From: Burkholderia sp. lig30
GTDB taxonomy: Bacteria > Pseudomonadota > Gammaproteobacteria > Burkholderiales > Burkholderiaceae
Length of the DNA stretch: 48,364 bases
Assembly: GCF_000687455.2 (NCBI RefSeq)
Contig: NZ_JGVW01000108.1
Location: forward strand, 1 to 48,364
Direction of reading: 5' to 3'
In this document: in pieces, positions 8,404-16,573 of the stretch
How the letters are laid out: every line of letters begins with the position of its first letter
How positions within the stretch are numbered: the stretch's first letter is position 1
Translations under genes and position numbers: made by a program
Notes under the pieces: generated by a model
The model's database searches: none
What the model was told of the DNA's origin: nothing
What the model saw: the letters and a program-made list of their open reading frames with translations, nothing else

Positions 8404-9948
8404 TCACTGGCGCAAAGCCAGTCGCGTCGCGGCGATACGCTGACGCTTCGCATCTTCGAGCAATGCCTTGAGCTTTCTCGCAGCGGATGAATCCCCGTTC
8501 GGGTGGAGCGTCGCAAGATCGGCCATGACAAGCATGGCCTGACGCATATCGTCGTAGTAGCGCAATTGCGCGTCGCGGAATGGCTGACGCGGAGAACCCG
8601 CCGGCAGAGGCGCATGGCTCACCGTTTCGTGAAGCGCGTTCCATTCCGGCCATACCGTCGTATGGATCTGTGCGGCGACCTCCGCCTGCCTCGACGGTAT
8701 CCGGACCATTGCCGCGATCGTCTTCAGATCGGCGACGGCTTTCTGCTCAAGGGGGACCGTCTTCTCCTCCATCACGGCAAAGGCCAGCTCCTTTTGCCCG
8801 TCGGGGCTGGACGTCGCGCGCACCGCCTGCCAGCCGAGCCCGGCAAACACGAATGCGGCGAGCGAGCATGCGAGCGCACCTGTTCGACGCGGGTCCGGAC
8901 GCGGTTCGCTGCGGTCAGCCGGTCGCGCCAGGATCCAGCCCATCGCAAACCCGGCGATCAGCCCGCCAAAGTGGGCAGCGTTGTCGACGCCGGGATGCGT
9001 GAGGCCATTGACCAGACTGTAGATAATGATCGAGGCCACCGTCCTGAAGCGTTTGGCGTGGAGGGTGCGCGGCATCGTGGACCAGAAGCGAACCACATAA
9101 GCGAGCAACGCGCCAAGCACACCGAAGATGGCCCCCGATGCGCCCGCACTGTTGAGTCCGTAGTGCAGGCACAGGCCCGTGAGACTGGCGGCCAGTCCCG
9201 CAAACAGGTAAAGCGCCGCAAAGCGCGCGTTGCCGTACAGGCGCTCGACGATGATGCCCACATACCCGAGCAGCAGCATGTTCAGGACGATGTGTGCGAA
9301 GCCGAGATGAACGAACATCGACGTCAACAGCCGCCACGGCTCGCCGTTCACCGTGTCCGGGCCGAAGTTCGAGCCGAACGCGATGGCCGAGTGGAGGCTG
9401 ATCTTCGGGAAACCACCGCCGGTCCTGACCATGATCGCGTAGACGAGCACGTTCAACGCAATGATCGCCCACGTCACCCAGACGCGCGGCGTCAGCGTTT
9501 CCACGCCGTCGAGAAAATTCTCGAGCGCCGCCGCCTCGGCCGCAAATGCCGGCGTGACCGTATTGGGCAGCCTCGACGCGATCTCGCGGGCCTCGCGCCG
9601 GCTTCGCGCACGCAGGACGACCGTCCGGAGCCGCCCGTCTTCGCTGGCGGCTTCGAAGCCGACCAGCCGCTCATTGACGACGACATTGAAAATGTCAGGT
9701 GGAGCGAGCTGCAGCTTCGTTTCGATGCGTGGACCGAACAGCCTCGGAGCCGATGCGTCGATGCGCACCCGAGCGTCGGTGAACTCGATCGCGCCAATGG
9801 CCTTGAACGCGCGCGCACGATATTCGCCGCCCCTTCGCTCGGTGCCCGAGCCGTATGCAATGTCATAGCGATCAGGCATCGCGGGGGCACGACTCAGTCC
9901 GGCAGTATTGGCGTTTTCAGGCTCCCGCGATGAATCGACACCGTTCAT
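8404..9948 (-). CDS. Rhomboid-family intramembrane serine protease with long N- and C-terminal extensions
   Basis: A 514-residue membrane protein. Residues 1-150 are soluble and of unknown fold. Residues about 155-345 form the rhomboid core: the HxxxxHxxxN helix (H214, H219, N223), the nucleophile serine in GASGAIFG (S271) and the catalytic histidine in DNAAHFGG (H326). A seventh hydrophobic segment (GALACSLAAFVFAGLG) leads to a charged, helical C-terminal domain of about 130 residues (periplasmic if the usual topology holds). Bacterial rhomboids are often 200-300 residues, so the two extra domains are unusual and may recruit substrates. No neighbour suggests a substrate. An in-frame ATG at codon 24 is an alternative start. 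Confidence 0.88.
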   Translation of the reverse strand: MNGVDSSREPENANTAGLSRAPAMPDRYDIAYGSGTERRGGEYRARAFKAIGAIEFTDARVRIDASAPRLFGPRIETKLQLAPPDIFNVVVNERLVGFEAASEDGRLRTVVLRARSRREAREIASRLPNTVTPAFAAEAAALENFLDGVETLTPRVWVTWAIIALNVLVYAIMVRTGGGFPKISLHSAIAFGSNFGPDTVNGEPWRLLTSMFVHLGFAHIVLNMLLLGYVGIIVERLYGNARFAALYLFAGLAASLTGLCLHYGLNSAGASGAIFGVLGALLAYVVRFWSTMPRTLHAKRFRTVASIIIYSLVNGLTHPGVDNAAHFGGLIAGFAMGWILARPADRSEPRPDPRRTGALACSLAAFVFAGLGWQAVRATSSPDGQKELAFAVMEEKTVPLEQKAVADLKTIAAMVRIPSRQAEVAAQIHTTVWPEWNALHETVSHAPLPAGSPRQPFRDAQLRYYDDMRQAMLVMADLATLHPNGDSSAARKLKALLEDAKRQRIAATRLALRQ

Positions 9949-10140
9949 AATCCGCCCCCGTGATCATGGCGTGAACTACATCAAAGCGACACGAGACCCA
10001 AGAGAAATCATCAACAAAGAAATTCGCATCGCCGGATGAGATGCCATGTTTTCCGAAAATGTCGCCCTGCGCATGAGGGCACTTTTTGTATAAATCCCCC
10101 GACTACGAAAGGTTACACGCCGTCGATAACGCCGACAATG

Positions 10141-10167
10141 GTGTATAAGCCGATGCGGCTTATACAC
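10141..10167. other. Perfect 11-bp stem-loop downstream of the SDR gene
   Basis: GTGTATAAGCC and GGCTTATACAC pair perfectly around a 5-nt loop, 26 bp after the stop of the short-chain dehydrogenase gene and upstream of the rhomboid gene. There is no T-run on either side, so it may be a weak terminator, an mRNA 3'-end structure or a protein-binding palindrome. Confidence 0.45.
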
Positions 10168-10192
10168 TTGAATCCCGGAAGCGCCCTGTCCG

Positions 10193-10963
10193 TCATTTCG
10201 GCGGCAATCGGATCCCGGCATCGAGACGGATGCATTCGCCGTTGACATAGCCGTTTTCGACGATGAACTGCGCCAGATGCGCCACCTCGTCGGGGCGGCC
10301 GAGACGTTGGGGGTAGAGCGGGCTTTCGGAAAGCGCACGGACGGCGTCTTTCGGTAACCCGTCGAACATCGGTGTATGGATCAGCCCTGGAACAATGGTG
10401 TTCACCCGGATTGCATACCGCGACAGATCGCGTGCAATCGGCAGCGTCATCGACACGACGCCGCCCTTCGACGCGCTGTAGGCCGCCTGACCGATCTGGC
10501 CTTCATAGGCTGCAATCGACGCCGTGTTGATGATCACGCCACGGTCGCCGCTTGCAGCGTCAGGTTCATTCCTGACCATCTCCACCGCAGCCAGGCGCAG
10601 CACGTTGAATGTTCCCACCAGATTGACGCTGATGACCTTCTGGAAGTCGGCGAGCGGGAACGGGCCGTCCTTGCCGATCGTCTTGATCGCGTTGGCGATG
10701 CCGGCGAAGTTGCAGCACACGTGGATCGCGCCGAAGTTCGCGATCACCCGTTCGATGCCCGCCTGAACCGACGCTTCGTCGACGACGTTGATCCTCGCAT
10801 ACATCGCATGCGGGCCGAGTTCGCTTGCGATCGCCTCGCCGCGCGCATCGTCGATGTCCAGCACGGCAACCCTGGCGCCCAGTGCCGCAAATCGGCGAAC
10901 CGTCGCTTCCCCAAGACCGGACGCGCCGCCGGACACGACAACAACTTTATCGGTGATATTCAT
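10193..10963 (-). CDS. Short-chain dehydrogenase, 3-hydroxyacyl-CoA dehydrogenase type (HSD10-like)
   Basis: A 256-residue SDR protein. The NAD-binding TGxxxGxG variant appears as SGGASGLG at residues 11-18, with a D in VLDIDD that favours NAD over NADP. The active site is S (INTASIAAYEG) and YSASK in the usual spacing. The C-terminal YPQRLGRPDEVAHL followed by GYVNGECIRLDAGIR is typical of type II 3-hydroxyacyl-CoA dehydrogenases. It is the last gene of a four-gene operon with acyl-CoA ligase, thiolase and hydratase/isomerase, 77 bp after the ligase, and fits the NAD-dependent oxidation step of that route. The actual acyl-CoA substrate is unknown. Confidence 0.85.
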   Translation of the reverse strand: MNITDKVVVVSGGASGLGEATVRRFAALGARVAVLDIDDARGEAIASELGPHAMYARINVVDEASVQAGIERVIANFGAIHVCCNFAGIANAIKTIGKDGPFPLADFQKVISVNLVGTFNVLRLAAVEMVRNEPDAASGDRGVIINTASIAAYEGQIGQAAYSASKGGVVSMTLPIARDLSRYAIRVNTIVPGLIHTPMFDGLPKDAVRALSESPLYPQRLGRPDEVAHLAQFIVENGYVNGECIRLDAGIRLPPK

Positions 10964-11040
10964 GGATGGGTTTCTTCAAAAATGGCCTGCCGCTCCCGCC
11001 GGACAATGCCCGCCGGGAATGAAATTCGATGACGCCGCCG

Positions 11041-12597
11041 CTAACGTACGGACCGGCTCTCGTCTTCCCAAAAGCGCTCGCGCAGCTTGTACTTGAGGAG
11101 TTTTCCGGCACCTGAAAGCGGCAGCTCGCCACGGAATTCGACGCTGCGAGGACATTTGTAGCCTGCAATGAGATCCTTGCAATGCGCCTTGACCTCGTCC
11201 TCGGTCGCGTGAGCGCCTGGCTTCAGCACGATGACGGCATGGACGCTCTCACCCCACTTTTCGTCAGGAATACCAATCACAGCGCACATGGCAACTGCCG
11301 GATGTTTGGCAAGCGCGTTCTCCACCTCGACCGAATAGACGTTCTCGCCACCGGTGACGATCATGTCCTTGATGCGGTCGACAATGAAGACGAATCCGTC
11401 CTCGTCCATGTAACCGCCGTCGCCGGTATGCATCCACCCGTCGCGAATCGCCGCGGCCGTTTCGGCGGGCTTGTTCCAATAGCCCTTCATGACCCCCGCG
11501 CCGCGCGCCACCACCTCTCCGGCGCTGCCGCGCGGCACCTCCCTGCCCTCCACGTCGACGATGCGAACCTCCGCATAGAACGTTGCGCGGCCGGCCGCGC
11601 GCAGCTTGCCCATCTTGCAGCCTTCCGGCGTGTGGAAAAACGGCGGCAGCACCGCGGCAACGGGCGACAGTTCCGTCATGCCGTAGAGCTGCATGAACGC
11701 TACGCCGGGAAGCGCAGAGAACGCACGACCCAGCACCGCCTCGCTGATCGGGGAAGCGCCGTATTGAATCAGCCGGAGACTGCTGGTGTCGTGAGCCTTC
11801 ACGGACGGGTGATCGACCAGCATCTGGATCATGGTCGGCACCAGCAGCGTGTCGGTGACGCGCTCCCGGGCGATGACTTCAAGCGCTTCCGCGGGGGTGA
11901 ACGCGGGCAGGAAGGCATGCGTGCCACCACGCAACAAGATCGCCAGCATGAGCGTCACATCAGCCACATGAAACATCGGTGCCGCGTGCAGGCCGACGCA
12001 GTGGTCGGCGATGGCGCCCTCGGCGAGCATGTTGAGCGCATTGCTGAACAGGCTGGCATGGCTCAGCATCACGCCCTTCGGGATGCCGGTTGTCCCGCCG
12101 GTGTACAGGATGCCCGCGAGGTCGTCCCCCGAGCGCATGGCGTCAGGGACCGGCTCGGCCGCAGCGAGGATGCCCTCGCACGGCAGCATGCCTGCCGGTG
12201 TCTCGCCTTCGCCGGCGTGGATCACGGTGCGCAGCGCCTTTGACTTGCTGCGCAACTCGGACACCATCGGCACGAACGTGTCGTCGACCAGCAGAATCGC
12301 GGTGTCGCAATCATCGAGCGAATAGGCGATTTCAGTCGGGCTCCAGCGGATGTTGATCGGATTGACCACACCGCCTCCCCAGAAGACCGCGAGGTAGTAC
12401 TCCAGGTAGCGGTCGGAATTCAGCGAGAGCATGGCGACCCGGTCGCCGGCATGCATGCCCTGCGCCTGAAGCGCGGCGGCCAGCTTCGCCACGCGCTGGC
12501 CAAGTTCGCCAAAGGTCCGGCGACGCCCCCGGAAGGTCGTCGCGACGGCATGGGGATGGTGTTGCAACGCGCGATGCAGCCCAAGTGTCAGATGCAT
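11041..12597 (-). CDS. Acyl-CoA ligase (fatty or aromatic acid CoA synthetase, ANL family)
   Basis: A 518-residue adenylate-forming ligase that would activate a carboxylic acid to its CoA thioester. Motifs in order: P-loop YTGGTTGIPKGVMLSH, QLYGMTE, the hinge segment DGWMHTGDGGYMDEDGFVFI, DRIKDMIVTGGENVYSVEVE, and the C-terminal catalytic lysine region GAGKLLKYKL. The start at 12597 is chosen because MHLTLGLHRALQ aligns with the family start and AGGA lies 8 nt before it; the frame is open further upstream but encodes nothing family-like. It lies 46 bp after the thiolase and is regulated with it, probably by the TetR protein at 14906. Substrate chain length or aromatic nature is not readable from sequence. 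Confidence 0.87.
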   Translation of the reverse strand: MHLTLGLHRALQHHPHAVATTFRGRRRTFGELGQRVAKLAAALQAQGMHAGDRVAMLSLNSDRYLEYYLAVFWGGGVVNPINIRWSPTEIAYSLDDCDTAILLVDDTFVPMVSELRSKSKALRTVIHAGEGETPAGMLPCEGILAAAEPVPDAMRSGDDLAGILYTGGTTGIPKGVMLSHASLFSNALNMLAEGAIADHCVGLHAAPMFHVADVTLMLAILLRGGTHAFLPAFTPAEALEVIARERVTDTLLVPTMIQMLVDHPSVKAHDTSSLRLIQYGASPISEAVLGRAFSALPGVAFMQLYGMTELSPVAAVLPPFFHTPEGCKMGKLRAAGRATFYAEVRIVDVEGREVPRGSAGEVVARGAGVMKGYWNKPAETAAAIRDGWMHTGDGGYMDEDGFVFIVDRIKDMIVTGGENVYSVEVENALAKHPAVAMCAVIGIPDEKWGESVHAVIVLKPGAHATEDEVKAHCKDLIAGYKCPRSVEFRGELPLSGAGKLLKYKLRERFWEDESRSVR

Positions 12598-12643
12598 GAG
12601 GAATCCTGACTGAGTATCGAGGTTAAAGGATCGGGAAGACGGC

Positions 12644-13828
12644 TCAAGCGCGTTCGAAGATGGCCGCGATACCCTGCCCGCCGCCGATGCACAGCGTGAC
12701 CAGCGCGTACCGGCCACCCGTTCGGTGCAATTCGGCGATCGCCTTCGTGGCAATGATCGCCCCGGTAGCGCCGACGGGGTGGCCCAGCGAGATTCCCGAG
12801 CCGTTCGGATTGACCTTGGCCGGGTCCAGATCCAGTTCCCGGATCACCGCACAGGCCTGGGCGGCAAACGCTTCGTTGGCTTCGATGACATCCATGTCCT
12901 GCGTCCTGAGGCCGGTGCGCTCCAGCACCTTGCGCGTGGCCGGAACGGGACCGATACCCATATAGGCAGGCTCCACCCCGGCGTGGGCGTAACCCACCAG
13001 CCGCGCGAGGGGCTTGAGGCCCAGCGCCTTGACCCGCTCGCCGGTGGCCAGCACGACGGCGCCCGCGCCATCGTTGATGCCCGACGCATTACCGGCGGTG
13101 ACGAGGCCGTCCCTCTTGAAGACGGGCTTCATGCCGGCAAGCGTTTCCACCGTGGCGTCGGCACGCACGTGTTCGTCCGTATCGAACAGCACGGTGCCTT
13201 TGCGGGTCCTGATTTCGACAGGGACGATCTGCTCCTTGAAACGGCCTTGCGTAATGGCCAGCGCGGCGCGGCGCTGGCTTTCGGCGGCAAGCGCATCCTG
13301 CGCGTCGCGCGAAATGCCATAGCGCGCGGCGACGTTCTCCGCCGTGATGCCCATATGCATTTTTTCCCACGGGTCATGCAGGATGCCGACCATATAGTCG
13401 ATCAACTCGGCGTTGCCCATGCGTGCGCCATAGCGCGCGGCGGTGTCGAAGTACGGGCCGCGGCTCATCGACTCCGCCCCCCCGCCCACGGCGATATCGC
13501 AATCCCCGTGGCCGATGGCCTGCGCCGCCGACACGATCGCCTGCAGGCCCGAACCGCACAGGCGATTCACGTTGAAGGCCGGCGTTTCGATCGGGCAGCC
13601 TGCGTCGATGGCCGCGACGCGGCTGAGGTACGCGTCGTTCGGTTCCGTGGGGATGACGTTGCCCATCACGACATGGCCGATCGCATCGGGGGCCACACCG
13701 CTGCGCTCGATGGCTGCGCGCACGGCGGTAGTGGCGAGCCGGGTGTTGGGAACATCCTTGAGGGCGCCGCCAAACGTGCCGATGGCGGTGCGGGCGGTGC
13801 CGACAACATAAATGTCGTGCCGAATCAT
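12644..13828 (-). CDS. Acetyl-CoA C-acyltransferase (thiolase, AtoB/BktB type)
   Basis: A 394-residue thiolase with all three catalytic motifs: the acylated cysteine in [10 protein letters not shown] (near residue 90), histidine in GHPVGATGA and the second cysteine in CIGGGQG near the C-terminus, with [10 protein letters not shown] between. Length and motifs match biosynthetic/degradative thiolases such as AtoB, PhaA and BktB. In this operon it most likely performs the thiolytic cleavage of a 3-ketoacyl-CoA. It starts 30 bp after the hydratase/isomerase gene and ends 46 bp before the ligase, which supports one transcript. Confidence 0.9.
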   Translation of the reverse strand: MIRHDIYVVGTARTAIGTFGGALKDVPNTRLATTAVRAAIERSGVAPDAIGHVVMGNVIPTEPNDAYLSRVAAIDAGCPIETPAFNVNRLCGSGLQAIVSAAQAIGHGDCDIAVGGGAESMSRGPYFDTAARYGARMGNAELIDYMVGILHDPWEKMHMGITAENVAARYGISRDAQDALAAESQRRAALAITQGRFKEQIVPVEIRTRKGTVLFDTDEHVRADATVETLAGMKPVFKRDGLVTAGNASGINDGAGAVVLATGERVKALGLKPLARLVGYAHAGVEPAYMGIGPVPATRKVLERTGLRTQDMDVIEANEAFAAQACAVIRELDLDPAKVNPNGSGISLGHPVGATGAIIATKAIAELHRTGGRYALVTLCIGGGQGIAAIFERA

Positions 13829-13858
13829 GGTTTCTCTCCGGAAGTCAGAATGGATGGA

Positions 13859-14671
13859 TCAGTGGCCGGCAAAGCGGGCATCCTGGCGGGCGTAGAAGGC
13901 GTCCACGCCGGCTCTGAAATCTCGTGTGGCCGCGCATGCCTCGAAGGCCGCGGCTTCGGCGCGCAGCTGGTCCGGCAGGCTGCGGTCGAAAGACTCGCGC
14001 ATCAGACGCCGCATCGCGCCATAGGCCAGGGTCGGGCCGCACGCCAGACGTTGCGCCAGCGCATGGGTTTCGGCGTCGAGGCGTTCCGCGGGCACGACCC
14101 GGTTGATCAGCCCGAGCCGCTCGGCGTCGACCGGGCCGAACGTTTCCCCCAGCATGGCGATTTCGAGCGCGCGCCGCAGCCCGACCAGACGAGGCAGCAT
14201 CCACGAAGTGCCCGAGTCGCAGCTTGCGCCCAGGTTGATGAAGGCCGAGTTGAGGCGCGTGCCTTCCGCCACCCACACGAAATCGGCGTGCAGCATCAGG
14301 CTCAGGCCGGCGCCGGCCGCCACGCCGTGCACCTGGGCGATCACGGGCGCGTTCATGGTGGTCAGAATCGAGATCGCCTCATGAAACGGCGTGATCAGAT
14401 CGATCGCGCCTTGCACGGGGTCGGCCCGCAATGTCGCCAGATCGCCGCCGGCCATGAATGCGTTGCCGGCTCCACGCAGCACCACCGCACGCACGGTCGC
14501 GTCGGACGCCAGATCCCTGGCGGCGGCCAATAGCGCACGGGCCATGCGTACGTCCAGCGCATTGAGCGCAGCCGGGCGGTTGAAGGTGAGCGTGGCCACC
14601 GCAGCGTCGCGCCGCAATTGCAGCACGGAGGGTTGCGACGTATCGGTCGAAGGACGAGCAGTCATAGTCAT
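13859..14671 (-). CDS. Enoyl-CoA hydratase/isomerase, PaaG-like
   Basis: A 270-residue crotonase-fold protein. The oxyanion-hole segments are NAFMAGGDL and HGVAAGAGLSLMLHADF. The second catalytic region reads GASCDSGTSWMLPRLVG: an aspartate in DSGTSW, as in PaaG-type isomerases, where classical hydratases have a glutamate. That may mean isomerase or epoxide-opening chemistry, or simply divergence. The start is MTMTARPSTD at 14671, with a second ATG two codons later equally possible and a weak ribosome site. It is the first gene of the operon, and the divergent promoter region with a TetR-type operator is immediately upstream. Confidence 0.83.
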   Translation of the reverse strand: MTMTARPSTDTSQPSVLQLRRDAAVATLTFNRPAALNALDVRMARALLAAARDLASDATVRAVVLRGAGNAFMAGGDLATLRADPVQGAIDLITPFHEAISILTTMNAPVIAQVHGVAAGAGLSLMLHADFVWVAEGTRLNSAFINLGASCDSGTSWMLPRLVGLRRALEIAMLGETFGPVDAERLGLINRVVPAERLDAETHALAQRLACGPTLAYGAMRRLMRESFDRSLPDQLRAEAAAFEACAATRDFRAGVDAFYARQDARFAGH

Positions 14672-14817
14672 GGCCGTATCAGGAAGTCCATAAGCGACGG
14701 GGGGTTCACCGCCTTGATGGAACCAGGCCCCCACCGGCCATGATCCCGTTCCACCGCCAAACGCAAGTCACGCCATCCAGGTGCAACAACCGCATGGCAG
14801 CCGCTGTGGCGGCCTTT

Positions 14818-14841
14818 GTTACTTTTAAGTAACATAGTTAC
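14818..14841. promoter_or_regulatory. Triple half-site operator between the beta-oxidation operon and its TetR gene
   Basis: Three half-sites alternate in orientation: GTTAC (14818-14822), GTAAC (14829-14833) and GTTAC (14837-14841). The first two also form the longer palindrome GTTACTT-TT-AAGTAAC. The site lies 65-88 bp before the TetR start and 147-170 bp before the divergent operon start, a typical autoregulated divergent arrangement. Confidence 0.6.
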
Positions 14842-14905
14842 GTTTCGGTCAGATTATAGAATCCGAGCAATACTCAACTATCAGTGCTTTCCCGGGGCGC
14901 TTCTC

Positions 14906-15637
14906 ATGTCCAACCACGCATCGGTACCCAAGGCGCGACAGCCCGCCACGAACGACTCGCCATGGACGCCCGCCGCCGAGCGCGAACAGCAGCGCGAAGC
15001 CAAGCGAAATGCAGTCCTGTCGACCGCCGCCCGACTCTTCAACGAGCGGGGGTTCCATGCCACGTCGCTCGACGACATTGCGGCCGAGCTCCATGTGACC
15101 AAGCCGACGCTGTACTACTACGTCAAGAACAAGGACGACATCCTGCTGCAGTGCGTGCGCAAGGGTCTGGAGATGATCCTGGAGGGCATCGAGCAATCGC
15201 GCAGTGCGGGTGGCAAGGCGGTCGACCAGCTTGTGGCCTCGATGCACGTGTATGCGCGCATCGTCACCATGGATTTCGGCATGTGCCTGATCCGCGTGGG
15301 TGACGAACAGTTGCCGCCCGACAGCCGCAAGGAGCTGCGGCGGCTCAAATCGTTGATCGACCAGCAGTTCCGCCGTCTCGTGGCGGAGGGCGTGGAAGAA
15401 GGCTCGCTGGCGCCCTGCGATCCCAGGATGGCTGCCTTCGTGATTGGCGGGGCGCTAAGCTGGATCGGGCGCTGGTACCAGCCCGGCGGCGAGTACGTTC
15501 CCGATCAGGTGGCCGACCAGTGCATTGCGACGCTGTGCGGCGGGCTGCTGCGGCGCCCGGGTGCGACCGCCCAATCCGCACCCGCGGCCGCGAAAGGCGG
15601 TGCCAAAGCCGCCGCGCGCAAGCGGACGGCGAGTTGA
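14906..15637 (+). CDS. TetR-family repressor of the adjacent beta-oxidation-type operon
   Basis: A 243-residue regulator with an N-terminal TetR helix-turn-helix at about residues 35-80 (ARLFNERGFHATSLDDIAAELHVTKPTLYYYVKNKDD). An alpha-helical ligand domain follows, then a basic, alanine-rich tail (AAAKGGAKAAARKR) that is longer than usual and may add non-specific DNA contact. The start MSNHASVPK at 14906 is preferred; the frame is open to 14816, but that stretch overlaps the operator. It is divergent from the hydratase-thiolase-ligase-SDR operon and probably binds the sites at 14818-14841, released by an acyl-CoA intermediate as in related regulators (inference). Confidence 0.87.
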   Translation: MSNHASVPKARQPATNDSPWTPAAEREQQREAKRNAVLSTAARLFNERGFHATSLDDIAAELHVTKPTLYYYVKNKDDILLQCVRKGLEMILEGIEQSRSAGGKAVDQLVASMHVYARIVTMDFGMCLIRVGDEQLPPDSRKELRRLKSLIDQQFRRLVAEGVEEGSLAPCDPRMAAFVIGGALSWIGRWYQPGGEYVPDQVADQCIATLCGGLLRRPGATAQSAPAAAKGGAKAAARKRTAS

Positions 15638-15674
15638 CGCGCGCCGAGGCGGCAGCGCTGTTGCATTTTCGATG

Positions 15675-16334
15675 TCACGCCGTCGCCGGCCCGCTCGCGA
15701 GCCAGCGAACGAACCACGCGGCGGCGATCCGCGCGACGGCATCGAGCGCGCCCGGCTCCTCGAACAGATGGGTCGCGCCCGGGACGATTTCGATCGCCGT
15801 GTCGCACGTCAGGCGCGCAGCCGCCAGCCGGTTCAGATGCAGCACCTGTTCGTCCCGCGCACCGACGATCAGCAGCGTCGGCGCGACCACGTGCTCGAGC
15901 GCATCGCCGGCCAGGTCGGGACGGCCGCCGCGCGACACGATCGCGCGCACGGCGGGTTCATGCGCGGCCGCGACGAGGGCCGCCGCCGCGCCGGTGCTCG
16001 CGCCGAACAGGCCGAGCGGCAGCGCCCGGCACGCCGGCTGAGCGCCTACCCAGGCGATCGCGGCTGACAGCCGGCGCGCAAGCAGGCCGATGTCGAAGCG
16101 GTAGACGCCCGTGCTGTCGTCGGCACGCTCCTCGTCGCGGTCGAGCAGATCGAACAGGAGCGTCGCGAGTCCCGCGCTCACCAGCGTCGCGGCGACCGCG
16201 CGGTTGCGCGGACTGAAGCGGCTGCTGCCGCTGCCGTGCGCGAACACGACGATGCCGCACGCGTCCTGCGGCATCGTCAGCGCACCGTCGAGCCGGGTAT
16301 TGTCGATCGGGATCGCAATCTCGCTCACCTGCAT
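15675..16334 (-). CDS. Alpha/beta hydrolase, dienelactone hydrolase-like
   Basis: A 219-residue alpha/beta hydrolase. The nucleophile elbow is GASTGAA (serine), with an acid in VGARDEQ and the histidine in GATHLF. The N-terminal segment GIVVFAHGSGSSRFSPRN carries the oxyanion HGSGSS motif of the dienelactone hydrolase-related phosphoribosyltransferase-neighbour family. The ATG at 16334 is chosen because GAGG lies 8 nt upstream; the longer frame would need a GTG at 16388. It is convergent with the TetR gene (37-bp gap). The 239-bp stretch up to 16573 holds no gene I can support. Substrate unknown. Confidence 0.78.
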   Translation of the reverse strand: MQVSEIAIPIDNTRLDGALTMPQDACGIVVFAHGSGSSRFSPRNRAVAATLVSAGLATLLFDLLDRDEERADDSTGVYRFDIGLLARRLSAAIAWVGAQPACRALPLGLFGASTGAAAALVAAAHEPAVRAIVSRGGRPDLAGDALEHVVAPTLLIVGARDEQVLHLNRLAAARLTCDTAIEIVPGATHLFEEPGALDAVARIAAAWFVRWLASGPATA

Positions 16335-16573
16335 GCCGAACCTCGCTTGCCCCGCCCCGGACGAAACGACCGTCAACCGGCCGAACACCTCGCGCGCGCG
16401 TCGTGCCGCACTGGGGGAATCGCATCGATACCTATCACGCTATGTCTCGTGAAGCGGGGCGCGATTGATCCAGGTCAGTCGCGCGCCGCCGCGGCACCGC
16501 ATCAGGCGCGGCGGCCGGCGGCGGATAACGGTCGGAATCCCAGGGCATCGCCGCGAGGTGAAGCGCACGAGCG

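Noticed and set aside
10064..10087. Hairpin GCCCT/AGGGC followed by TTTTT on the plus strand
   Set aside because: It resembles an intrinsic terminator, but no plus-strand gene ends before it; the 5-bp stem is short and may be chance in the rhomboid leader.
10036..10245. 69-codon plus-strand frame containing the 10141-10167 stem-loop
   Set aside because: No family features and it overlaps the SDR gene end; the palindrome explains the odd composition.
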